Source of the DNA: Chitinophagales bacterium
Lineage (GTDB): Bacteria > Bacteroidota > Bacteroidia > Chitinophagales > Chitinophagaceae
Assembly (NCBI GenBank): GCA_020636575.1
Contig: JACJXP010000006.1
Location: 56,911-120,910 of the forward strand
Direction: 5' to 3'
Length of the DNA stretch: 64,000 nt
In this document: piece after piece, positions 25,919-34,200 of the stretch
Layout: every line of letters starts with the position of its first letter
Position numbering within the stretch: the stretch's first letter is position 1
Program-made: the position numbers and the translations under genes
The notes under the pieces: model-generated
Told to the model about the DNA's origin: nothing
The model's database searches: none
What the model saw: the letters and a program-made list of their open reading frames with translations, nothing else

Positions 25919-28189
25919 TTATCCTTTCGCAAACTCAGCCCTTATCACATTCAATGCTCCGCCTGCTTTAAACCATTCGATCTGTGGCTCATTATAGGTA
26001 TGGTTCACGGTGATCTCATCACTGCTTCCATCTGCATGGTTCAGTACAACAGTAAGCGGTACTCCCGGTGCAAAAGAAGTTAATCCATTCACATCAATGC
26101 TGTCATCTTCCTGTACCTTATCGTAATCTTCTTTGTTGGCAAATGTCAATGCCAGCATACCCTGCTTTTTCAGGTTGGTCTCATGTATCCGGGCAAAACT
26201 TCTAACCAGTATCACTCTCACTCCCAAATGCCTTGGCTCCATAGCCGCATGTTCACGGGATGAACCTTCACCATAGTTCTCATCTCCCACTACCACCGTA
26301 CCAATTCCCGCAGCTTTATAGGCCCGCTGAGTGGCAGGAACTGCTCCGTATTCACCAGTCAACTGGTTCTTTACATTATCTGTCTTATCATTATAATAAT
26401 TGATAGCACCGATCAGCATATTGTTACTGATATTATCCAGGTGGCCTCTGAACTTCAACCACGGACCCGCCATAGAAATATGGTCAGTCGTACATTTTCC
26501 TTTTGCTTTGATGAGTAACCGTAACCCCTTTAGATCAGTTCCTTCCCAAGGAGCAAAAGGCTCCAGTAACTGAAGACGTTTTGAATCAGGAGCCACTTTT
26601 ACTTCAATACCGCTTCCATCTTCAGCAGGTGCCTGGTAACCGGCATCCTCTACTGCAAATCCTTTGGGCGGTAATTCAAACCCTGTTGGCTCTTCCAACT
26701 GTACGTCTTCTCCTTTATCATTCTTCAGTTTATCTGTGAGTGGGTTGAAGGCTATTGTTCCTGCCATTGCCAATGCCGTCACAATTTCAGGACTGGCAAC
26801 AAATGCATGAGTACTTGCTAATCCGTCATTTCTCTTTGCAAAATTCCGGTTGAAGGAAGTGATGATGGTGTTCTTTCTATTTGGGTCATCAATATGCCTT
26901 GCCCATTGCCCGATACATGGTCCGCAGGCATTGGCAAGCACTACTCCACCGGCATCCTCAAACTCTTTTATAAAACCATCTCTTTCTATCGTATATCGTA
27001 CCTGCTCACTACCCGGGGTAATGGTAAATTCTGAGATTGTTTTTAATCCTTTACTCACCGCATCTTTTACAATTGAAGCGCTACGGCTGATATCTTCATA
27101 AGAGGAATTGGTACAGCTACCTATTAAAGCAACTTCCAGCTTTGCAGGCCAGCCATTTTTTTCAACAGCTTCTTTCATCTGTGAAATTGGTGTAGCCAGG
27201 TCAGGTGTAAAAGGTCCGTTTACATAAGGCTCCAATGTACTCAGGTCCAATTCCAGTACCTGGTCATAATATTTTGCAGGATCAGCATATACTTCTTCAT
27301 CCGGACGTAAATGATCTTTTACGGCATCAGCCAGTGCAGCTACTTCTGTCCTTTCTGTTGCTTTCAGGTAAGCACTCATCTTTTCATCATAGGCAAACAG
27401 TGAACAGGTAGCTCCTATTTCTGCACCCATATTACATACGGTTCCTTTACCTGTAGCACTCATGCTATCGGCACCCTCACCAAAATATTCCACAATGGCC
27501 CCGGTACCACCTTTTACGGTCAGTTGCCCGGCAACCCAGAGGATCACATCTTTGGCAGAGGTCCAGCCACTCATTTTACCAGTCAGTTTTACACCGATCA
27601 GTTTTGGCATTTTGAGCTCCCATGGAAGACCTGCCATTACATCTACTGCATCAGCGCCACCTACTCCTATCGCTACCATTCCCAAACCACCGGCATTAGG
27701 TGTATGTGAATCAGTTCCGATCATCATACCGCCCGGGAAAGCATAGTTTTCCAGCACTACCTGGTGAATGATACCGGCACCCGGTTTCCAGAAACCGATG
27801 CCATATTTATCTGAAATAGAAGAAAGAAAATCATATACCTCCCGGTTGGTCTCAATGGCCAGTTCCAGGTCTTTTTTTGCACCGATCTTGGCCTGAATCA
27901 GGTGATCGCAATGCACTGTGGAAGGAACAGCTACCTTCTGGCGGCCGGTAGTATCAAACTGCAAAAGAGCCATCTGTGCGGTGGCATCCTGCATGGCTAC
28001 CCTGTCCGGGGCAAAATCCACATAGTCTTTGCCTCTCGTAAACTCCTTTAGCTCAACGTCTTTCCAGAGATGGGTGTACAATATTTTTTCAGCCAGTGTC
28101 AGGGGTCGGCCCAGTGCCTTCCTGGCTTTTTCAACTTTAGCGGGTAATTCAGCGTATGTCTTTTGAATGAGATCCAGATCGAAAACCAT
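25919..28189 (-). CDS. acnA: Aconitate hydratase, mitochondrial-like type
   Basis: Interconverts citrate and isocitrate in the TCA cycle through a [4Fe-4S] cluster. The 756-residue protein carries the cluster cysteines in GSCTNSSYEDISR and ANACGPCIGQW, the MIGTDSHTPNAGGLG motif, and a C-terminal swivel domain with GDENYGEGSSREHAA. Overall it resembles the eukaryotic mitochondrial form more than the longer AcnA or AcnB; the acnA symbol follows common usage for Bacteroidota. A perfect -7 box lies 33 bases upstream and a terminator follows, so it is monocistronic. Confidence 0.96.
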   Translation of the reverse strand: MVFDLDLIQKTYAELPAKVEKARKALGRPLTLAEKILYTHLWKDVELKEFTRGKDYVDFAPDRVAMQDATAQMALLQFDTTGRQKVAVPSTVHCDHLIQAKIGAKKDLELAIETNREVYDFLSSISDKYGIGFWKPGAGIIHQVVLENYAFPGGMMIGTDSHTPNAGGLGMVAIGVGGADAVDVMAGLPWELKMPKLIGVKLTGKMSGWTSAKDVILWVAGQLTVKGGTGAIVEYFGEGADSMSATGKGTVCNMGAEIGATCSLFAYDEKMSAYLKATERTEVAALADAVKDHLRPDEEVYADPAKYYDQVLELDLSTLEPYVNGPFTPDLATPISQMKEAVEKNGWPAKLEVALIGSCTNSSYEDISRSASIVKDAVSKGLKTISEFTITPGSEQVRYTIERDGFIKEFEDAGGVVLANACGPCIGQWARHIDDPNRKNTIITSFNRNFAKRNDGLASTHAFVASPEIVTALAMAGTIAFNPLTDKLKNDKGEDVQLEEPTGFELPPKGFAVEDAGYQAPAEDGSGIEVKVAPDSKRLQLLEPFAPWEGTDLKGLRLLIKAKGKCTTDHISMAGPWLKFRGHLDNISNNMLIGAINYYNDKTDNVKNQLTGEYGAVPATQRAYKAAGIGTVVVGDENYGEGSSREHAAMEPRHLGVRVILVRSFARIHETNLKKQGMLALTFANKEDYDKVQEDDSIDVNGLTSFAPGVPLTVVLNHADGSSDEITVNHTYNEPQIEWFKAGGALNVIRAEFAKG

Positions 28190-28221
28190 ATGTAGTATAA
28201 TTTGACTTTTTGAAAGCGCTG

Positions 28222-28229
28222 CAAAAATA
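28222..28229 (-). promoter_or_regulatory. TAnnTTTG -7 box for aconitase
   Basis: Reads TATTTTTG on the minus strand, a perfect match, 33 bases before the ATG at 28189; the predicted leader is about 25 bases. Confidence 0.5.
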
Positions 28230-28292
28230 CGAAAATCCGATGGGTGGATAATTACGATTGCAGCGATTAACCTAATTTTTTAATTTAGCAAC

Positions 28293-28514
28293 ATGAACAG
28301 GTTCAAAAGCTTCGTTGAATGGAATGCCTTCGGGGTTTGTTCAGCCATTGGCAACAGGTTGGGTATTGCCACTACCAAGATCAGGCAATATTTCATCTAC
28401 ACTTCCTTGCTCACTATGGGCTCCCCGATCATTATTTACATGGTGCTGGCCTTCTGGAGGAATGTACGAAAATATATATGGGCCGCAAAGAGAAATCCCT
28501 GGTACTATCTATAA
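28293..28514 (+). CDS. PspC-domain small membrane protein
   Basis: A 73-residue protein with one strong membrane helix (about residues 32-54, including FIYTSLLTMGSPIIIYMVLA) preceded by FGVCSAIGNRLGI, the pattern of the PspC domain. PspC proteins sense or respond to envelope stress in other bacteria; the role of this stand-alone copy is unknown. A near-consensus -7 box (TAATTTAG) sits about 12 bases before the ATG, implying a very short or absent leader. Confidence 0.8.
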   Translation: MNRFKSFVEWNAFGVCSAIGNRLGIATTKIRQYFIYTSLLTMGSPIIIYMVLAFWRNVRKYIWAAKRNPWYYL

Positions 28515-28553
28515 ATAAAATACCCGGATACAAATTTCATCTGCACCCGGGTA
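28514..28553 (-). terminator. Terminator of the BlaI/BlaR1-type operon
   Basis: TACCCGG (28521-28527) and CCGGGTA (28547-28553) form a stem; on the minus strand it is followed by TTTTATTTAT. Confidence 0.7.
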
Positions 28554-28574
28554 GTCAGCAAGCAAAGGCAAAGG

Positions 28575-30863
28575 TCAAAGGGCTGTTTTATTATCTTTTA
28601 TACTGATCCGGAAAAAAGATTTTCCATCTTTTTTGATCACTGATACGGTCAGTTTCTCAAAATCATTAGCCACAAATTTATTACGGCTGATCTTTGATAT
28701 TACCATTCCTGAAATATTCACCAGTTTCCCGTTATCGTTATATTCTATCTCATCATATTCAAGTGTATATCCCTGGCTCTTTACTTTTTCGATAAGCTTG
28801 TTCAGTTCATCCCTGGTTGTATTTTTTGTGATGGTCAGTAGAATATCTTCTTCTCCACCAACAACTGCAACATTATCATCTACTACAACTGCAGCTACAT
28901 CCACTTTAGATGAAATAGCGGGCATGACTGTAGTAACAACGGTTTTATCAGCAACTGTAGAATAAACAATAGGTGTAACTGCAATAGCAGGCTCTACTGT
29001 AGTAACAACAGTACTTGCAACATCTGCTTCTGTTATGTAAACAACTGGCTTTACAGCAACTGCAGGCCTTGTTTCTACCGTTGAAACAGAATAGGTCTTG
29101 CCGTACTTCTTTTCAAACTTTTTCTTTGCTTCTTTATTGGTAAGATCATAACGTTCAACAGTTCCGTCCTTTTTATGAACAATGGCTTTTTTATCGGTAA
29201 CATTAAGCTTCTTTATATCCTTATTGGTTTTACCTGTAGAAATGATAGCAACTTCCGGGGCAGGTGGAGCCGGTGGTGGCGGTGGCGGTATTGGCAACTC
29301 TCCGTATTTCCTTTCCGCCTTTTTTCTTTCGCCGTCATTATTAATATTGAATGACTCAGTACTTCCGTCCTTTTTGTTAATGTGAATAATGGCAACTGAG
29401 TTGTCCCTGTTATAAACCCAGCCTACATTCTTTACATCTGTGTTCCTTTCCAAAAATTCATTCATCATACCTCCTTCTGCTATTGCCGGTACAGGTGGGG
29501 GTGGTGGTGGAGGTGGTGGTGGAGGCGGTATCTTACCATACTTCTTTTCAAATTCTTTTTTCTCTTTGGCATCAGAAAGATCATAGCTTTCTTTTTTACC
29601 ATCTTTTAACCAAACTGTGGCTTCATCATTCTTTACAGATATCCGCTGCACATTTTCTGGCAGCTTAGTTTTCGCAGGTATGGGAGGAGCAGTTACCCCT
29701 ACTACCGGAGTTGTATCATTTGACAAAGATGGAGGTGGTGCCGGTGGGCCTGCCGGTAGTTTCCCATATTTATCTTCGGCAACTTGCACTTCTTCATTTC
29801 TTCCCAGGTTATAAGTTTCCTTTTCACCATTATTTAGCTTTATGGTTATCCTGTATGGATCTCTGTTCCAGTAAACATCCTTTATTTCGGGATTTTTAAT
29901 AAAAAAGGCCTTATAGTCTGCCGGTAAGTTATCAGATAAGGTGTCTCTCGTTTCTGTTTTATTAATTGTCTGTTCAGAACGGTTTGTTTTCTTATACTCA
30001 TTCCTGAATGCAAAAAGCATAATTGCAACAATTGGTAAAATAAAAAGAAATCTTGCCAAATTATGTTTGGCTGATCTGAGTTTGTTCATCATGGCTATAC
30101 GTTTTTTAAGTGACGAAAAATTAAAATGCTGGGCTATACTAAAATGATTGTTACCGATTACTTTTAAAAGCAGGTATTGGTATTGTTTTTTATCCATCCC
30201 GCTTCTGATCACCTGGTTGTCTGCAATGAATTCAAGGTTCTGTCGTATTGCTTTCCTGATCAACCAGGCAAAAGGATTATACCAGTTCAGCATAAACAGG
30301 ATCTCTCCCCAGATGATATCCATGGTATGTCGTTGCCGCACATGTACAAACTCATGGGCAATGATCTCCTGTAACTCATCGGCGCTATGCTGGTTTCGAT
30401 TGATGAAAATGGAATTACCAAACGAAAACGGAATGATCTTGTCATCCACATGATAGAGGTTCAATGTTCCTTTTTCGATCAGTTCGGCTCTTTGTAATAA
30501 CAGGCTGAAAGAAAAGAACTGTAGTAATAACCGGCCCGCTAATACCAGGCTGCCGGCTGCAATAAATAGTATTACAAGTTTCCATCCATCAGGTCCTTGT
30601 TCAGCTACAACGGTCGTTGTTTCCATTGCTTTTCCTTCCAGCACCGGTATCCAGTTGATCAATGTACTGGAGTCTAATTCACTGTTATTGATCACCGGGC
30701 TTATATTGATAAAAGGAATAAAAAATGCCAGAATACTGTACACTAATAAATACCAGCGGTTCCAATTGTAGAATGTGAGTTTGCGTAATACCAGTTGATA
30801 AAAAAGGTACACCACGCAAAGGGCAATAGACAACTTGATGATATAATATAAGATCGCAGGCAT
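28575..30863 (-). CDS. BlaR1-like M56 metallopeptidase with four repeated periplasmic modules
   Basis: A 762-residue membrane protease. Membrane helices occur near 5-22, 37-55 and 97-120; the zinc motif HEFVH is at 170-174 with the second Glu-region LEFIADNQVI near 210, as in BlaR1/MecR1 M56 peptidases; another helix lies at about 271-286. The C-terminal sensor is not a penicillin-binding domain. Instead, four modules of about 45-55 residues (about 322-370, 402-446, 470-526 and 547-590) each run from a V/I-rich strand pair through (D/N)G.(K/T)E.Y(D/N)L to (F/A)E(K/R)KYGK, separated by polyproline, then a Val/Thr-rich tail. It is encoded 17 bases after a BlaI-type repressor, which it presumably cleaves on sensing an unknown signal. 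Confidence 0.85.
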   Translation of the reverse strand: MPAILYYIIKLSIALCVVYLFYQLVLRKLTFYNWNRWYLLVYSILAFFIPFINISPVINNSELDSSTLINWIPVLEGKAMETTTVVAEQGPDGWKLVILFIAAGSLVLAGRLLLQFFSFSLLLQRAELIEKGTLNLYHVDDKIIPFSFGNSIFINRNQHSADELQEIIAHEFVHVRQRHTMDIIWGEILFMLNWYNPFAWLIRKAIRQNLEFIADNQVIRSGMDKKQYQYLLLKVIGNNHFSIAQHFNFSSLKKRIAMMNKLRSAKHNLARFLFILPIVAIMLFAFRNEYKKTNRSEQTINKTETRDTLSDNLPADYKAFFIKNPEIKDVYWNRDPYRITIKLNNGEKETYNLGRNEEVQVAEDKYGKLPAGPPAPPPSLSNDTTPVVGVTAPPIPAKTKLPENVQRISVKNDEATVWLKDGKKESYDLSDAKEKKEFEKKYGKIPPPPPPPPPPPPVPAIAEGGMMNEFLERNTDVKNVGWVYNRDNSVAIIHINKKDGSTESFNINNDGERKKAERKYGELPIPPPPPPAPPAPEVAIISTGKTNKDIKKLNVTDKKAIVHKKDGTVERYDLTNKEAKKKFEKKYGKTYSVSTVETRPAVAVKPVVYITEADVASTVVTTVEPAIAVTPIVYSTVADKTVVTTVMPAISSKVDVAAVVVDDNVAVVGGEEDILLTITKNTTRDELNKLIEKVKSQGYTLEYDEIEYNDNGKLVNISGMVISKISRNKFVANDFEKLTVSVIKKDGKSFFRISIKDNKTAL

Positions 30864-30880
30864 GATTGTTTGATTTTAGA

Positions 30881-31240
30881 TTAACCCTTCCCTTCTTCGA
30901 TCATCCGTATGATCTCCTTCAGTTCTTTGGCAGATAGTTTTTTCTGCTCCACAAAAAAGTTTACCAGTTCCTTGTAAGAGTTATCGAAGTAATCCTTCAC
31001 CACATGGCCCATGAATTTCTTCTTGTACGCTTCTTCTGATACAACAGGTTTATATAAATAGGCATTCCCCACCAGCCTGCTGCTGAGATAACCTTTTTTC
31101 TCCAGGTTCTTGATCACCGATGCCACAGTGGTATAAGGAAGCGATTCATCTAAGTATTGGATGAATGATTTTACATTGCCTTCACCATGACGCCATACGG
31201 CCTGCATGGTAGCTTCTTCTGAATGGGTGAGCTTTTCCAT
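30881..31240 (-). CDS. BlaI/MecI/CopY-family transcriptional repressor
   Basis: A 119-residue winged-helix repressor: the N-terminal half has LTHSEEATMQAVWRHGEGNVKS and TTVASVIKNLEKKGYLSSRLVG (recognition helix and wing), the C-terminal half the dimerisation helices. Proteins of this family bind palindromic operators and are inactivated by cleavage by the linked M56 protease. Two operator-like palindromes lie immediately upstream of its start, so it is very probably autoregulated. It is first in the operon, with the M56 gene next. Confidence 0.93.
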   Translation of the reverse strand: MEKLTHSEEATMQAVWRHGEGNVKSFIQYLDESLPYTTVASVIKNLEKKGYLSSRLVGNAYLYKPVVSEEAYKKKFMGHVVKDYFDNSYKELVNFFVEQKKLSAKELKEIIRMIEEGKG

Positions 31241-31243
31241 TTC

Positions 31244-31258
31244 TACGAAATTTTCGTA
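31244..31258. promoter_or_regulatory. Proximal operator palindrome of the BlaI-type repressor
   Basis: TACGAAATTTTCGTA, a perfect 15-base palindrome with TAC...GTA ends like known BlaI/MecI operators, four bases before the repressor ATG (31240). Its centre is 19 bases from that of the second site. Confidence 0.75.
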
Positions 31259-31262
31259 AACC

Positions 31263-31277
31263 TACGAATATTTCGTA
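31263..31277. promoter_or_regulatory. Distal operator palindrome of the BlaI-type repressor
   Basis: TACGAATATTTCGTA, an almost perfect palindrome sharing TACGAA and TTCGTA with the proximal site. The two sites lie on nearly the same face after about two helix turns, allowing cooperative binding. Confidence 0.75.
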
Positions 31278-31316
31278 ATAAATCAAATTTTTGGGATGAA
31301 CGGTAAATAAAGCGAT

Positions 31317-32444
31317 TTAGATCATCTCTTTTAGTAAACCTACAACTTTGTCCACCTCTTCTTTTGTATTGTACTTGCAGAAGGAGAAACGTACCGGAAC
31401 AAGGTTGGGATTATTGTTCAGCGCCCTGATGACATGGCTGCCTACATCAGCCCCGCTACTGCAGGCGCTACCACCTGATACACAGATGCCCTGCATATCC
31501 AGGTTAAAAAGGATCATTTCTGATTTCTCTGTCTTAGGGAAAGAAACATTCAACACTGTATAAAGGCTTCTTCCTTTATAATCACCGTTGAACTGTACAC
31601 CTTTGATATGTTGTTGTAGTTGTTCGATCATGTAAGATTTGAGCGACTGGATCACTTCAGCTTCTTTTTCCATATTGGCATCTGCCACTTCCAACGCTTT
31701 GGCAAAACCAACAATGCCATATACATTTTCAGTACCGGCCCGCATATTTCTTTCCTGCCCTCCCCCATGTATCATGGGCTTTATCTTGATATTATCATTC
31801 ACATATAAAATACCTACACCCTTGGGGCCATGAAATTTATGTCCTGCCCCAGTAGCAAAATGAACCGGCTTACTTCTAAGATCAATTTTATAATGGCCTA
31901 CCGTCTGCACTGTATCTGAATGAAAAATGGCATTGTACTTTTTGCAGATCTCTCCCGCAGCATAAATATCAAGCAGGTTACCGATCTCATTATTGGCATG
32001 CATCAGTGATACCAGGCAACGTTCACTATGTGAAGCCAGTTGTATCTCCAGGTCTTCCAGGTCAATATGTCCATCAGGAAGAATTTTTACAAAGCTGCTG
32101 GTCACTACATCATCATGATCAAAATGCTCCACTGCATGTAATACCGCATGATGTTCGATGGGTGAAGTAATGATATGCCTGCAGCCAAGGTCATGAATGG
32201 CTGAAGCGATCGCCATATTATCACTTTCTGTGCCGCCGCTGGTAAAGAATATTTCACCGGGATTGGCATTCAGGATCTTCGCAACCGTTTTTCTTGCATT
32301 TTCAATGGCCAGTCTTGATTCTCTTCCATAAGAATAAATAGAAGATGGGTTCCCGAAATAAGTGGTCATATAAGGGATCATAGCATCCAGCACCTCTTTA
32401 TCAAGGGCGGTGGTAGCAGCATTGTCAAAATAAATACGGGTCAT
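31317..32444 (-). CDS. Cysteine desulfurase (NifS/IscS family)
   Basis: Releases sulfur from L-cysteine as an enzyme persulfide for Fe-S clusters and thio-modifications. The 375-residue PLP enzyme has IYFDNAATT at the N-terminus, the PLP lysine in GAGHKFHGPKG, and the catalytic loop Cys in GGSACSSGADVGSHV. The start at 32444 (MTRIYFDN) or 32453 is preferred over an ATG at 32516, because a -7 promoter box at 32469-32476 would otherwise be inside the gene. It is not adjacent to iscU or other cluster-assembly genes. Confidence 0.94.
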   Translation of the reverse strand: MTRIYFDNAATTALDKEVLDAMIPYMTTYFGNPSSIYSYGRESRLAIENARKTVAKILNANPGEIFFTSGGTESDNMAIASAIHDLGCRHIITSPIEHHAVLHAVEHFDHDDVVTSSFVKILPDGHIDLEDLEIQLASHSERCLVSLMHANNEIGNLLDIYAAGEICKKYNAIFHSDTVQTVGHYKIDLRSKPVHFATGAGHKFHGPKGVGILYVNDNIKIKPMIHGGGQERNMRAGTENVYGIVGFAKALEVADANMEKEAEVIQSLKSYMIEQLQQHIKGVQFNGDYKGRSLYTVLNVSFPKTEKSEMILFNLDMQGICVSGGSACSSGADVGSHVIRALNNNPNLVPVRFSFCKYNTKEEVDKVVGLLKEMI

Positions 32445-32468
32445 GGCAGTCATTATTCTAAAGTGGCG

Positions 32469-32476
32469 CAAAGATA
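32469..32476 (-). promoter_or_regulatory. TAnnTTTG -7 box for cysteine desulfurase
   Basis: Reads TATCTTTG on the minus strand, 16-25 bases before the two candidate ATGs; it decides against the longer upstream start. Confidence 0.5.
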
Positions 32477-32603
32477 AGAATTCAGTTTCCTGTTCAGGAT
32501 GATTTATATAAAACAATAATAATCACTCACAAAGCATCATTTATTGGACAATAAGTTTTTCTGCTAACATCGAATGAGCTAAATTCAATCATACATTTTG
32601 CTT

Positions 32604-33209
32604 ATGAATAATCAGGATCAAAAAGACAGCCGCAGGGATTTTCTCAAGAAAACAACTGCCATGGCTGCACTCACCATTTCTTCCCCGGTATTGGTAAAAG
32701 CTGGTCAGCATGATGAAAAGATCGCTTCTTTCTTTGAAAAAATGGATCTAAAAATAGAAGTGAACGGAGTAGCACATCAGTTATCAGTTGAGCCCAGGGT
32801 TACTTTATTGGATCTGCTACGGGAACAACTTCACCTGACCGGTACAAAAAAAGGATGCGACCATGGTCAATGCGGTGCCTGTACAGTACATGTGGATGGT
32901 AAAAGGATCAACTCCTGCCTTTCACTTGCAGTAATGAATGATGGAAAGAAAGTAACTACGATCGAAGGTATTGCCGATGGTGACAACCTGCACCCGATGC
33001 AGGAAGCCTTTATTAACCATGATGGTTTTCAATGTGGTTATTGTACCCCGGGACAAATCATGTCGGCCATTGCCTGTGTACAGGAAGGACATGCCAACAG
33101 CCGGGAAGAGATACAGGAATTCATGAGTGGTAATATCTGCCGCTGCGGAGCATACCCACATATTGTTGATGCAGTTATGGAAGTAAAAAAAGGAGGGAAA
33201 TCATCATGA
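32604..33209 (+). CDS. paoA: Aldehyde oxidoreductase, [2Fe-2S] subunit with Tat signal (PaoA-like)
   Basis: A 201-residue small subunit of a xanthine-oxidase-family molybdoenzyme. The N-terminus has a twin-arginine motif (SRRDFLKK) and hydrophobic region for export of the folded complex. Two [2Fe-2S] domains follow: the plant-ferredoxin type with GCDHGQCGACTVH and the helical one with CGYCTPGQ and GNICRCGAYPHI. ATG at 32604 is preferred over a TTG two codons upstream. Its stop overlaps the next start by ATGA. With PaoB and PaoC it resembles the E. coli periplasmic aldehyde oxidoreductase. Confidence 0.92.
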   Translation: MNNQDQKDSRRDFLKKTTAMAALTISSPVLVKAGQHDEKIASFFEKMDLKIEVNGVAHQLSVEPRVTLLDLLREQLHLTGTKKGCDHGQCGACTVHVDGKRINSCLSLAVMNDGKKVTTIEGIADGDNLHPMQEAFINHDGFQCGYCTPGQIMSAIACVQEGHANSREEIQEFMSGNICRCGAYPHIVDAVMEVKKGGKSS

Positions 33210-34180
33210 TCAATTTTGAATACTCAAGAACATCTTCAGTGAAAGCTGCACTGGACGTACTGGCAAAAAACCCTGGTGCAAGTTTTATCGCCGGAGGTAC
33301 TAACCTGGTTGACCTGATGAAAAAAGGGGTAGCCACTCCACAAAGACTTGTCGACATCAACAATCTTCCTTTAAAGCAGATCAGTATTGATGCTAAAGGG
33401 CTTACCATTGGTGCACTTGCCCTGAATAGTGACGTTGCCGAAAATGAAAAGGTAAAGAAGAATTATCCTTTGCTGGTACAAGCTATCAATGCCGGCGCTT
33501 CTGCACAATTGCGCAATATGGCAACGATCGGGGGCAATATTATGCAGCGAACAAGATGTACTTATTTCTATGACACTACTTTGCCTTGCAATAAAAGAAA
33601 ACCCGGGAGCGGTTGCGGGGCATTAAAGGGGTATAACAGGATGCATGCCATCTTTGGCGCCAGTGATAAATGTATTGCAGTACAGCCCAGCGATATGAGT
33701 GTGGCATTAGCTGCATTGGATGCAACCGTGATGGTGAGTAGCTCCAAAGGAGAAAGAAAAATTCCTTTTACAGATTTTCATCGTTTACCCGGCGATATAC
33801 CAGAAAAAGATAATAATCTTCAGCCCGGAGAGTTGATCACCGCTATTCATGTTCCGGTCAACTCATTCAATAAAAATCATTACCTGAAAATAAGAGACAG
33901 GGCTTCTTATGCATTCGCCTTGGTGTCAGTAGCCGTGGCCCTGAAGGTAAACGGTAATATCATACAATCTGCAAGGCTGGCAATGGGTGGCGTGGCCCAC
34001 AAACCCTGGCGGTTAAAGCAAGCCGAAGAAATGTTGACGGGTTCAGCAATCCATGATCTATCGTTTGCAAAACTTACAGATAACATTATGCAGGATGCCA
34101 AAACCTATGAACACAATGCCTTTAAAATAAAATTGGGAAAAGCAGCAATTGCAGAAGCGATCAATAAGGCATTACAATAA
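33206..34180 (+). CDS. paoB: Aldehyde oxidoreductase, FAD-binding subunit (PaoB-like)
   Basis: A 324-residue FAD subunit of the CO-dehydrogenase/xanthine-dehydrogenase medium-chain type. FAD contacts are SFIAGGTNLVDLMK and the NMATIGGNIMQRTRC segment. Cysteines in RTRCTYFYD, LPCNKRKPGSGCGAL and SDKCIAVQPSD match the extra [4Fe-4S]-binding insertion seen in E. coli PaoB and few other members, which supports the Pao assignment. It overlaps paoA by four bases and precedes paoC by 20. Confidence 0.92.
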   Translation: MINFEYSRTSSVKAALDVLAKNPGASFIAGGTNLVDLMKKGVATPQRLVDINNLPLKQISIDAKGLTIGALALNSDVAENEKVKKNYPLLVQAINAGASAQLRNMATIGGNIMQRTRCTYFYDTTLPCNKRKPGSGCGALKGYNRMHAIFGASDKCIAVQPSDMSVALAALDATVMVSSSKGERKIPFTDFHRLPGDIPEKDNNLQPGELITAIHVPVNSFNKNHYLKIRDRASYAFALVSVAVALKVNGNIIQSARLAMGGVAHKPWRLKQAEEMLTGSAIHDLSFAKLTDNIMQDAKTYEHNAFKIKLGKAAIAEAINKALQ

Positions 34181-34200
34181 ATCACTACAAATACCCGAAT

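Noticed and set aside
29230..29530. GGT-rich runs on the plus strand as a GC-rich repeat element
   Set aside because: They are the complement of polyproline codons in the M56 protein and need no other explanation.
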